From: Bacteroidota bacterium
GTDB lineage: Bacteria > Bacteroidota > Bacteroidia > Flavobacteriales > Flavobacteriaceae
Assembly (NCBI GenBank): GCA_024280635.1
Contig: JAJRPS010000025.1
Span: 1 to 39,129 of the forward strand
Length of the DNA stretch: 39,129 nt
Direction: 5' to 3'
Positions within the stretch are counted from its first letter, which is position 1. Every line of letters begins with the position of its first letter. Position numbers and translations under genes: made by a program. Shown piece by piece: positions 1-6,745 of the stretch. The notes beneath the pieces are model-generated. The model made no database searches, was not told the origin of the DNA, and saw only the letters and a program-made list of their open reading frames with translations.

Positions 1-2
1 AA

Positions 3-314
3 AATATTGAAAACTTTAAAATTGAATTAATAATCGGGCTACTTTTTATCGGTTTGGGTAATTATTTTCAAACGGTAAAACCCAATTATTTTATAGGCAT
101 TAAAACTCCATGGACTTTAGAAAACGAAACGGTTTGGAAAAAAACACATCAATTGGGGGGCAAACTTTGGGTTATTGGCGGTTTACTAATTGTAATTTGC
201 AGTTTATTATTATCCAAAGCATATAGCGGATATGCTATGATGACTATTATTGCCGTTATTAGTATTATACCCATTGCTTATTCTTATTTTGAATTTAAAA
301 AACAAACGGCATAA
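3..314 (+). CDS. SdpI family membrane protein, 3' part only
   Basis: The frame is open to the left edge of the window, so the real start lies outside it; the TTG at 54 is internal. The visible protein carries the signature of the SdpI C-terminal region, PNYFIGIKTPWTL followed by ENETVWKKTHQLGGKLW, then two hydrophobic segments and a basic end. SdpI of Bacillus is an immunity and signalling membrane protein, but most members outside Bacillus have no known role. The stop is 41 bases before the hydrolase gene, so the two may be cotranscribed. Family assignment is from motif recognition; function is not inferred. Confidence 0.85.
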   Translation, partial: NIENFKIELIIGLLFIGLGNYFQTVKPNYFIGIKTPWTLENETVWKKTHQLGGKLWVIGGLLIVICSLLLSKAYSGYAMMTIIAVISIIPIAYSYFEFKKQTA

Positions 315-355
315 TTGGCATTAAAATTGAAACATCAACTATAAAACAAATCACT

Positions 356-1291
356 ATGAAACTTCAAACATTCATCATTACATTACTCATTAGTAGCATA
401 ACCTTTGCACAAGATTTTATTGCACAAAATTTAACTATTAGTGATTACGTTGAAGGCACACTACTTATTCCTAATAAAAAAACGAACACTTTAGTCATTA
501 TCATTCCAGGATCTGGACCTACAGATAGAGATGGTAATCAGAATTTTGGTAAAAATAATTCACTTAAATATTTAGCACAAGATTTAACTCATAACGGTAT
601 TGCTACCTTTAGATATGACAAACGCGCCTTAACCATGTTAAAAAAAGGAGCGAATGCAACTGCAATTAGCAAAGTTCGTTTTGATGACTTTGTTACTGAT
701 GCTAAAAAAGTTGTTGCTTATTTTAACCTAAGAAAACGCTATCAAAACATTTATATTTTAGGACACAGTCAAGGGAGTTTAGTGGGTATGTTAGCATCAA
801 AAGAAAACGTAACAGGTTTTATATCGCTTTCTGGAGCAGGAAATAGTATTGACACGGTAATTATGAAGCAACTAAAAGGAATGGGCGTACAACAAAGCAT
901 GCTTGATGAAGCTCAGAAAACTTTTGATATTTTAAAAATAGGTGAAATTGATAAAGATTTTAGCCCTTATTTAGCCAATATTTTTAATTTAGAAGTACAA
1001 CCTTTTATGATGAGCTGGATAAAATACACCCCAACAAAAGTGCTCTCTCAATTAAACATCCCAACACTTATTATTAACGGAGACAAAGATTTACAAGTTT
1101 CTGTAGCAGAAGCGACTTTATTAAAAGAAGCTAAAAAAGATTTCCAATTTAGTATCATCAAAAACATGAATCATGTACTCAAAACAGTAGAAACAGATAA
1201 CAAGCAAGAGAACATGAAAACCTACAACATGCAAGAATTAAAAAACAATCCTGCATTAATAAAAGCAATATTGAAATTTTTAAAAAAATAA
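356..1291 (+). CDS. Secreted alpha/beta hydrolase (serine hydrolase, S33-like)
   Basis: The 311-residue protein starts with a signal peptide (about residues 1-18, ending TFA-QD), so it is probably periplasmic. An oxyanion-side motif PGSGPTDRDGN lies near residue 51. The nucleophile elbow GHSQGS puts the catalytic serine at about 138, the acid is probably Asp243 or Asp245 in NGDKDLQV, and the histidine is about 273 in MNHVLK. This complete triad argues for an active esterase or peptidase. The substrate cannot be told from sequence. The next gene begins 3 bases after the stop, so they form a transcription unit. The ATG at 356 fits the signal peptide exactly and there is no Shine-Dalgarno sequence, as is normal here. 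Confidence 0.88.
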   Translation: MKLQTFIITLLISSITFAQDFIAQNLTISDYVEGTLLIPNKKTNTLVIIIPGSGPTDRDGNQNFGKNNSLKYLAQDLTHNGIATFRYDKRALTMLKKGANATAISKVRFDDFVTDAKKVVAYFNLRKRYQNIYILGHSQGSLVGMLASKENVTGFISLSGAGNSIDTVIMKQLKGMGVQQSMLDEAQKTFDILKIGEIDKDFSPYLANIFNLEVQPFMMSWIKYTPTKVLSQLNIPTLIINGDKDLQVSVAEATLLKEAKKDFQFSIIKNMNHVLKTVETDNKQENMKTYNMQELKNNPALIKAILKFLKK

Positions 1292-1294
1292 AAG

Positions 1295-1723
1295 ATGATT
1301 TTTAAAAGCAGAAAAGATAGTCTCTTTAAAATTGTATTTACTACATTAAGTATTTTATTTATTTTTATCTTTTTTAGCATTGTATCTAAAAAAAATATTA
1401 ATACAGAAGACCTTATTCCTTTAATTATTATTATAGTAGTTAGTATATTTATATACTATTCCTTTAACGCTACTTACTATGAAATTACCAATACTCTCTT
1501 TAAATACAAAAGTGGATTTATAAAAGGTGATATCCCCCTAAAAGAAATACATTCCATTACCAAAAATACAACTATGTGGGTGGGTTTAAAACCTGCCACT
1601 GCAAAAAATGGACTCATTATAAAATATAATAAATACGATGAAATTTACATTAGCCCAAAAACTAACGACACTTTTATTATTGAAATACTAAAACACAACC
1701 CCAATATTACAATAACTTCTTAA
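1295..1723 (+). CDS. Bacterial PH-domain membrane protein
   Basis: 142 residues. Two hydrophobic helices occupy about residues 12-30 and 40-58. They are followed by a soluble part with the bacterial PH-like pattern YYEITNTLFKYKSGFIKG, then IPLKEIHSI and a C-terminal strand and helix that names DTFIIEIL. Proteins of this layout (YdbT or DUF1200-like) are membrane-anchored with a small PH-like fold; their role is unknown. It lies 3 bases after the hydrolase gene and is followed by a strong hairpin terminator, so it closes the transcription unit. No catalytic residues are expected. Confidence 0.7.
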   Translation: MIFKSRKDSLFKIVFTTLSILFIFIFFSIVSKKNINTEDLIPLIIIIVVSIFIYYSFNATYYEITNTLFKYKSGFIKGDIPLKEIHSITKNTTMWVGLKPATAKNGLIIKYNKYDEIYISPKTNDTFIIEILKHNPNITITS

Positions 1724-1744
1724 AGTTTCTACATCATAAATTTT

Positions 1745-1769
1745 AAAAACAGCGCAATGCGCTGTTTTT
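1745..1769 (+). terminator. Rho-independent terminator after the PH-domain gene
   Basis: An 11-bp perfect stem, AAAAACAGCGC and GCGCTGTTTTT, with a three-base loop AAT and a T-rich end. The matching A-run on the other side would let it work in both directions. It also shows that an ATG at 1757, which lies inside the stem, is not the start of the next gene. Confidence 0.9.
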
Positions 1770-1804
1770 ATTTTGTATTTTGCACCAAACTAATCTTACA
1801 ACAA

Positions 1805-3136
1805 ATGGATACTGCAAAAATTATAGATACTACCCCAATTTTTACTAACGATACTATTGTTTTCGGACTCTTAATGCTCGCATTGGGCTTTATTTTTTAT
1901 ACCGAATCTAAAACCAGCGGCTTTTGGCATAAATTCTATAAAATTATACCCAGTTTATTTATGGCATACATGATACCTGCCTTACTGACCACTTTAGGTA
2001 TTATTGCGCCAGAATGGAATACTATCTCAACAACAGGAGAAGTTAGTAAACATAGCACCAATTTATACTATGTATCCAGTAGATTTTTACTGCCTGCAGC
2101 ATTGGTTTTAATGACATTAAGCATTGACATAAAAGCAGTATTTAATTTAGGATGGCGTGCATTAGTCATGTTTTTTACTGGTACTATTGGTATTGTAATT
2201 GGTGGTCCTATAGCCATTTTGTTAATTTCAATATTCTCACCTGAAACCGTTGGAGGTGTAGGTCCTGATGCTGTTTGGAGAGGATTATCTACATTAGCGG
2301 GGAGTTGGATTGGCGGTGGCGCTAACCAAACGGCTATGCTAGAAATATATGGTTTTAACCAAGCAAGATACGGTACTATGGTTTTTGTTGATATTGTAGT
2401 GGCTAACCTATGGATGGCCATTTTATTAATTGGTATTGGAAAATCTGATAAAATAAACAAATGGTTAAATGCTGATACTACTGCTATTGAATCTTTAAAA
2501 AATAAAATGTCAACTTTTACTGAAAGTGTAAAACGAAATCCATCTTTGTCTGACATCATGATTATGTTAGCCATTGCATTCGGAACAGTAAGTTTTGCGC
2601 ATTTTAGCTCGGGATATTTAGCTCCCTATTTTGAGAATTTTGTTGCAAATATTGAATCTCCTACAACAAGAAATATTTTCACTTTTCTTGGTTCTAGTTT
2701 CTTTTGGATGATTTCTATAGCCACTATTGTAGCGGTATTGCTGTCTTTTACAAAAGCTAAAAACTACGAAGGTGCTGGAGCAAGTAAATTTGGAAGTGTT
2801 TTTATCTATATTTTAGTAGCTTCAATAGGGATGAAAATGGATTTAACTATGATTTTAGACAATACAGGGCTAATTGCTGTAGGTATTATTTGGATGACCA
2901 TACATGCGGTTTTATTAATTGCAGTTGCAAAATTAATAAAAGCTCCTTATTTCTTTTTAGCCGTTGGTAGTCAAGCTAATGTTGGCGGTGCAGCTTCTGC
3001 CCCTATTGTTGCTGCAGCTTTTCATCCATCATTAGCAACTGTTGGTGTTTTATTAGCGGTGTTTGGTTATGCTATTGGTACTATTGCTGCTATTGCGTGT
3101 ACCATTTTAATGGAAATGGCTGCCACTATGGGATAA
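1805..3136 (+). CDS. DUF819 family integral membrane protein
   Basis: Starting at the ATG at 1805 gives 443 residues; the frame extends upstream to 1757 but that start is inside a terminator hairpin. The protein has about ten to twelve hydrophobic segments and resembles the DUF819 (YjcL-like) family. Recognisable parts are the glycine-rich GGGANQTAMLEIYG near residue 175 and a second glycine/alanine-rich NVGGAASAPIVAAAFHPS near residue 395, an internal symmetry typical of two-repeat transporters. The family has been proposed to be transporters but no substrate is established. It is monocistronic, between a terminator and the repeat-containing spacer at 3137-3348. Confidence 0.85.
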   Translation: MDTAKIIDTTPIFTNDTIVFGLLMLALGFIFYTESKTSGFWHKFYKIIPSLFMAYMIPALLTTLGIIAPEWNTISTTGEVSKHSTNLYYVSSRFLLPAALVLMTLSIDIKAVFNLGWRALVMFFTGTIGIVIGGPIAILLISIFSPETVGGVGPDAVWRGLSTLAGSWIGGGANQTAMLEIYGFNQARYGTMVFVDIVVANLWMAILLIGIGKSDKINKWLNADTTAIESLKNKMSTFTESVKRNPSLSDIMIMLAIAFGTVSFAHFSSGYLAPYFENFVANIESPTTRNIFTFLGSSFFWMISIATIVAVLLSFTKAKNYEGAGASKFGSVFIYILVASIGMKMDLTMILDNTGLIAVGIIWMTIHAVLLIAVAKLIKAPYFFLAVGSQANVGGAASAPIVAAAFHPSLATVGVLLAVFGYAIGTIAAIACTILMEMAATMG

Positions 3137-3160
3137 AATTATATTCAAAAATTTTGCTTT

Positions 3161-3255
3161 TGCGTGAGTGATTGCAGCGGCATCCTTTTTTTAGTGGCAT
3201 TTATGCTAAAAAAAGATATAGCGGAAAGCACGACCCTTGGGGCACGCCCAAACCA
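3161..3255. repeat. Flavobacterial intergenic repeat with internal hairpin
   Basis: The spacer has the composition of a dispersed intergenic element that I recognise from other Flavobacteriaceae: GTGAGTGATTGCAGCGGCAT, then a hairpin, then ATAGCGGAAAGCACGACCC and GGGGCACGCCC. The hairpin at 3185-3215 pairs CTTTTTTTA with TAAAAAAAG and GCAT with ATGC. The segment is clearly richer in G and C than the DNA around it. Recognition is from memory; only one copy is in this window. Confidence 0.6.
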
Positions 3256-3265
3256 ATAAATATAT

Positions 3266-3273
3266 TATATTTG
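3266..3273 (+). promoter_or_regulatory. Probable -7 box for the DUF4369 gene
   Basis: TATATTTG matches the Bacteroidota -7 consensus TAnnTTTG and lies 75 bases before the ATG at 3349. A TTG is present upstream at 3237-3239 but the spacing of 26 bases is longer than the usual 19-21, so only the -7 box is convincing. Confidence 0.55.
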
Positions 3274-3348
3274 TATGGTTAAAACACCTTCTTTTATTTG
3301 AAGGATATATTAATCTTAAAAAACTACCCTTTTTTACGGGTAATAAAT

Positions 3349-4047
3349 ATGAAAAAAATTAGTATTCTTATTATTGTTATATTCAGTATTTTTTCTTGCA
3401 CTAAAGAGAATGAAATGCGCGTACACACTACTATTAAAGGGTTGCAAAAAGGAACGGTGTACCTTCAAAAAATAAAAGATACGGTTTTGGTTACCTTAGA
3501 TTCTTTAGTAATTGACGGTAAAGACGAAACATTTACTTTAACTACTAATATTGAAACTCCTGAATTATTTTATGTTTATATTGATAAATTAGACGGTATT
3601 AAATACAATGATCGTATTTCGTTTTTTGGTGAAAAAGGTGATATTACACTAAAAACACATTTAAATAAAGTAAACGCTAAGGTTATTATTACAGGGAGCA
3701 AGAGCAATGATGTGTATCAAAAATATTTAAAAACGGTTAAAGGCATTAATAGACAATTGGGACAAGAAAATTTACGATTAATACAAGCGCAAATGAATGG
3801 TCATGAAGATAAAATTATTGCCGCTGATAAAAAATTAGCACAATTGATGCGTGGTAAATACTTAAGAGCCATTCAGTTTGTTTTACAGCATAAACGAAGT
3901 GCTGTATCGGCTTATATTGGTGCTAGAGAAATTCCGGAAGCACAAGTGGTATATTTAGATTCTATTTACAACGGATTGTCAAAAAAGGCTAAAAAATCTA
4001 TTTACGGAGTGGAATTGGCTACTTTAATTACGGAACGTAAAAAATAA
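3349..4047 (+). CDS. DUF4369 domain lipoprotein
   Basis: The ATG at 3349 gives 232 residues and begins MKKISIL with a lipoprotein signal ending IFSIFSC, so Cys would be lipidated and the protein anchored in a membrane; the longer frame from 3298 would put this signal inside the protein. The N-terminal domain shows the DUF4369 pattern (TTIKGLQKGTVYLQKIKDT followed by DSL) that often precedes a thioredoxin fold. Here no CxxC or AhpC/TSA domain follows; the rest is helical and Lys-rich. A stand-alone form of about this length is common in flavobacteria, so it is not a truncation. Function unknown. Confidence 0.82.
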   Translation: MKKISILIIVIFSIFSCTKENEMRVHTTIKGLQKGTVYLQKIKDTVLVTLDSLVIDGKDETFTLTTNIETPELFYVYIDKLDGIKYNDRISFFGEKGDITLKTHLNKVNAKVIITGSKSNDVYQKYLKTVKGINRQLGQENLRLIQAQMNGHEDKIIAADKKLAQLMRGKYLRAIQFVLQHKRSAVSAYIGAREIPEAQVVYLDSIYNGLSKKAKKSIYGVELATLITERKK

Positions 4048-4066
4048 ACATTCCCTTTTATAGATA

Positions 4067-4101
4067 CAAAAAACGCAAGCTGATGAGCTTGCGTTTTTTT
4101 T
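4067..4101 (+). terminator. Terminator after the DUF4369 gene
   Basis: The stem AACGCAAGC with GCTTGCGTT, loop TGATGA, is followed by a run of eight T. It closes the plus-strand block and is 20 bases after the stop. Confidence 0.92.
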
Positions 4102-4127
4102 GTTTTATGATTCATTTTGAGTATAAA

Positions 4128-4158
4128 AAAAGTGCCAATCATTATGATTGACACTTTT
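4128..4158 (-). terminator. Terminator of the lone tRNA-Thr gene
   Basis: Read on the minus strand, AAAAGTGTCAATCAT pairs with ATGATTGGCACTTTT (one G-U-type pair) and runs into seven T. It begins directly after the tRNA discriminator base, so the tRNA transcript is monocistronic. Confidence 0.85.
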
Positions 4159-4159
4159 G

Positions 4160-4233
4160 AGCCGATGGAGGGACTCGAACCCACGACCTGCTGATTACAA
4201 ATCAGCTGCTCTAGCCAGCTGAGCTACATCGGC
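4160..4233 (-). tRNA. tRNA-Thr(UGU), lone copy
   Basis: Full cloverleaf of 74 bases including the discriminator T. Acceptor arms are GCCGATG and CATCGGC, the T loop region reads GGTTCGAGTCC, and the anticodon stem GCTGA/TCAGC encloses the loop TTTGTAA, giving anticodon UGU (Thr, ACA). CCA is not encoded. It is identical base for base to the copy at 22095-22168. It has its own promoter and terminator. Confidence 0.97.
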
Positions 4234-4243
4234 AATGCGAGCG

Positions 4244-4273
4244 CAAATATAAACTTGTTTTTTACATTTGCAA
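4244..4273 (-). promoter_or_regulatory. Promoter of the lone tRNA-Thr
   Basis: On the minus strand TTG (4273-4271) is followed by exactly 19 bases and then TATATTTG (4251-4244), which fits the Bacteroidota sigma-A consensus fully. The -7 box ends 10 bases before the 5' end of the tRNA, so the primary transcript needs only a very short 5' trim. Confidence 0.85.
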
Positions 4274-4291
4274 ACTCTTTTTTAACTTTTT

Positions 4292-4558
4292 TTACAAGTT
4301 ATTTAATTTCTCAACTAAAGCTTTTGCTTTTGCTTCAACATTGTTTTTTAATGTTGAAAAGTGAGCTTTCTTATTTTCAACACCTTTAGCGTTTACTGCA
4401 TCAATTGCTTCATCAAAAGATGTAATTGCTTCATCAATAATCTCTTCAGATTTTGCTACGTCTGCTGCTGGATTTGTTAATTGCCATACGTAAACTGCCT
4501 CGATAATATCACCGAATAAAAAGTTTAAGTCTCTTTTTAAGTTTTTTACACTTGCCAT
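4292..4558 (-). CDS. Small conserved flavobacterial protein of unknown function
   Basis: 88 residues, soluble, mostly helical and rich in Ala, Glu and Lys. It begins MASVKNLKRDLNFLFGDIIE and ends in a long Lys/Glu helix. I recognise it as a small protein conserved in Bacteroidota without an assigned role; there is no signal peptide, membrane helix or cysteine. It stands alone: tRNA-Thr lies downstream, and the manA stop is 57 bases upstream, with a -7 box between. Confidence 0.75.
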   Translation of the reverse strand: MASVKNLKRDLNFLFGDIIEAVYVWQLTNPAADVAKSEEIIDEAITSFDEAIDAVNAKGVENKKAHFSTLKNNVEAKAKALVEKLNNL

Positions 4559-4589
4559 AATAATATTTGTTTATTTTTTTAAACTGGTG

Positions 4590-4597
4590 CAAAAATA
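4590..4597 (-). promoter_or_regulatory. Probable -7 box of the 88-residue protein gene
   Basis: On the minus strand TATTTTTG matches TAnnTTTG and ends 31 bases before the ATG, giving a leader of about 25 bases. No TTG at the right distance is seen. Confidence 0.55.
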
Positions 4598-4615
4598 CAT
4601 ATAATCAATGAAGTA

Positions 4616-5581
4616 CTATATAAAAACTTCTAAAATTTTCACTCCTTTTGTTTTTATTACAAAATCGTTTAATGCAGCGGGGATTAATACGGTTTCACCT
4701 ATTTTCATATCTACCTTAAAATCCAAATTTACCAGTTTTGCGCTACCAGATACACACATATAAATCACAAAAGAATCAATTTTCGAGTAATCCATCCTTG
4801 TTTTTTTATCTAATGACAATACGTTAGTGGTAAAATACTGACAAGAGATCATTGGTGTTGTGCTATTTTTCTGCACTGTATAACTCGCTTTTTCTCCTTT
4901 GTTTTTAAAATTAATAGCATCTATTGCTTCTTCTATATGCAATTTTCTTGCATTTCCATTTGTATCTACCCTATCCCAATCATATACCCTATAAGTAACA
5001 TCGCTGGTTTGTTGTACTTCTGCTAACAAAACACCTGCTCCTATTGCATGTATGGTTCCGGTAGGTAATAGATATGCATCTCCTTTTTTTACGGGTACTT
5101 CATTTAAGATGGAAAGGATTTTTTTTTCCTGTAATGATTTTTGATAAGATTCTTTTTCTATACCGTCTTTAAATCCTAATATTAAGCGAGAACCTCTATC
5201 GGCATGTATAATATACCACATTTCGGTTTTACCGAAAGAGTTATGCCTCCTTTTAGCTAATGTATCATCAGGGTGTAGTTGCACTGATAAGTCATCATTT
5301 GCATCAATAAACTTAATTAGTAATGGAAATTCATTTTTAAAAGTTTTGTACACTTTTTTTCCTACAAATTCTTCATTATAAATTTCTAGCAATTCTTGAA
5401 GTGTTTTTAATTTTAACACCCCGTTAGCTACAACAGATATATTGTCTTTTACTGCTGATACTTCCCAGGATTCTCCAACAGTATCACTATCTAATTTTTT
5501 GTTTAAAAAAGATGCTAACTTTGTACCTCCCCAAATTTTTTCTTGTAAAATGGGCGTAAACTTTATGGGATACCATTTCAT
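4616..5581 (-). CDS. manA: Mannose-6-phosphate isomerase, class I
   Basis: 321 residues, the short class I form. It interconverts mannose 6-phosphate and fructose 6-phosphate, feeding GDP-sugar and polysaccharide synthesis. The cupin metal site is visible: QLHPDD (Gln101, His103), KTEMWY (Glu120) and LPTGTIHAIG (His178), and the active-site region QQTSDVTYRVYDWDR follows. It overlaps queD by 4 bases (ATGA), so the two are translationally coupled, in the order idi-queD-manA. No odd features. Function is secure from conserved metal ligands. Confidence 0.95.
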   Translation of the reverse strand: MKWYPIKFTPILQEKIWGGTKLASFLNKKLDSDTVGESWEVSAVKDNISVVANGVLKLKTLQELLEIYNEEFVGKKVYKTFKNEFPLLIKFIDANDDLSVQLHPDDTLAKRRHNSFGKTEMWYIIHADRGSRLILGFKDGIEKESYQKSLQEKKILSILNEVPVKKGDAYLLPTGTIHAIGAGVLLAEVQQTSDVTYRVYDWDRVDTNGNARKLHIEEAIDAINFKNKGEKASYTVQKNSTTPMISCQYFTTNVLSLDKKTRMDYSKIDSFVIYMCVSGSAKLVNLDFKVDMKIGETVLIPAALNDFVIKTKGVKILEVFI

Positions 5582-6003
5582 ATTGTTGCAGGATATGTTA
5601 CGAAGTTTCTTGGTGTTTCGTATAGTGTTATTTGTATTTTTAATTTTTCTGATATTTCTGATATTTCTGATTTTAATATTTCATATATATACTTTACAAT
5701 ATGCTCTGCTGTAGGTATAATAGTTTTAAAATATGGAATGTCTAAATTCAAGTTTTTATGATCTAAATGTAATTCTATTTTTTGATAAATTATTTCTTTT
5801 AAAATTTTTAAATCAATAACCATACCTGTTTCATGGTTTACATTACCCGTTACACTTACTATTAATTCATAGTTATGACCATGATAATTTGGGTTGCTAC
5901 ACAAACCAAAAATTTCATTATTTTTTGCATCACTCCAATTTTTATTAAACAAGCGATGTGCTGCATTAAAGTGCGCTTTTCTACTTACAGTTACTTGCAT
6001 CAT
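5578..6003 (-). CDS. queD: 6-carboxytetrahydropterin synthase / 6-pyruvoyl tetrahydropterin synthase family
   Basis: 141 residues. The zinc ligands His16, His41 and His43 are seen in FNAAHRL and YHGHNYEL, the catalytic Cys35 in GLCSNPNYHGH, the LDHKNLN motif at about 80, TAEHI at about 98 and the substrate Glu129 in LYETPRN. This is the QueD/PTPS fold, acting in queuosine precursor synthesis or in pterin synthesis; QueD is the more likely bacterial role but other queuosine genes are not next to it. An in-frame nine-base tandem repeat encodes SEISEISE near residue 112. Gap to idi is 3 bases. Confidence 0.88.
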   Translation of the reverse strand: MMQVTVSRKAHFNAAHRLFNKNWSDAKNNEIFGLCSNPNYHGHNYELIVSVTGNVNHETGMVIDLKILKEIIYQKIELHLDHKNLNLDIPYFKTIIPTAEHIVKYIYEILKSEISEISEKLKIQITLYETPRNFVTYPATI

Positions 6004-6006
6004 AAT

Positions 6007-6522
6007 TTATTGAATTGAGGTGTAATATTTTTCAAAAATAATTTTAAACCAAGCGGTGTATTTTTCTGGGGTGTCTTGAATATCTTTTCTTACCGAATCA
6101 ATATGCATCCATTTCCAATCAGATACTTCATCTTTATTTATTTGGGGTAGATCTTCAAATTGACCTACTAAAATATGATCGAGTTCATGTTCGGTCAATC
6201 CGTTATCAAAGGGTGCTTTATAAATGAATGATATTTTATCTTCTAATGCTGTTACAAAACCCATTTCTTCAAACAAACGTCTTTTACCTGCTTGTATATT
6301 GGTTTCTCCTTCTCGCTGATGACTACAACAAGTGTTTGTCCATAATCCTGGTGAATGATATTTATGTAATGCTCGTTGTTGCAACATCAATTCCTTTTTA
6401 GCATTGAATATAAATACCGAAAAGGCACGATGTAAAACACCTTTTTCATGTGCTTCCATTTTAGGCATTAACCCAATTTGATTATCCTCTTGATCTACTA
6501 AAATTACTTGTTCTTCCTTCAT
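6007..6522 (-). CDS. idi: Isopentenyl-diphosphate delta-isomerase, type 1
   Basis: 171 residues from the ATG at 6522; an in-frame TTG at 6531 lies inside the promoter box and is rejected. The enzyme interconverts IPP and DMAPP in isoprenoid synthesis using a Nudix fold. Visible landmarks are the catalytic-cysteine motif WTNTCCSH, the Nudix-like helix GKRRLFEEMGF, and LTEHELDHILVG with the catalytic and metal-binding glutamates. It heads the idi-queD-manA operon. The first codon is only six bases from the -7 box, so the mRNA may be leaderless. Confidence 0.94.
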   Translation of the reverse strand: MKEEQVILVDQEDNQIGLMPKMEAHEKGVLHRAFSVFIFNAKKELMLQQRALHKYHSPGLWTNTCCSHQREGETNIQAGKRRLFEEMGFVTALEDKISFIYKAPFDNGLTEHELDHILVGQFEDLPQINKDEVSDWKWMHIDSVRKDIQDTPEKYTAWFKIIFEKYYTSIQ

Positions 6523-6528
6523 TGCATG

Positions 6529-6536
6529 CAAAAATA
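6529..6536 (-). promoter_or_regulatory. -7 box of the idi operon
   Basis: On the minus strand TATTTTTG matches TAnnTTTG and is followed by CATGCA and then the idi ATG. With a start point about six bases after the box, transcription would begin at or next to the A of ATG. No TTG is found 19 bases upstream. Confidence 0.6.
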
Positions 6537-6713
6537 AGTAAAATTATTGTGAATTCCGTTACTTAGCATGCATACAAAAAGCCACCTAATAAAAAAGTAA
6601 AATATTTGCTATTCGAGAATAATTGAGTGAAAATAAAAAGATGACCAGTATACCTACTAAAACATTTGTGCATTCGTGGCAATAAAAACAAAGTAAAAAA
6701 CTTTTAAAATAAG

Positions 6714-6721
6714 TATATTTG
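6714..6721 (+). promoter_or_regulatory. -7 box of prfC
   Basis: TATATTTG lies 24 bases before the ATG at 6746, giving a leader of roughly 17 bases. It overlaps a potential upstream start at 6719, which argues that the shorter prfC frame is the real one. A clear TTG at the expected distance is absent. Confidence 0.6.
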
Positions 6722-6745
6722 CGATATCAAAAACCATACTATATA

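Noticed and set aside
2068-2574. 168-codon minus-strand frame in the DUF819 gene
   Set aside because: Lies opposite a good membrane protein gene and has no family match.
3349-4047. DUF4369 gene as a truncated thioredoxin-type protein
   Set aside because: A stand-alone form of this length is common in flavobacteria, so loss of the thioredoxin domain is not recent.
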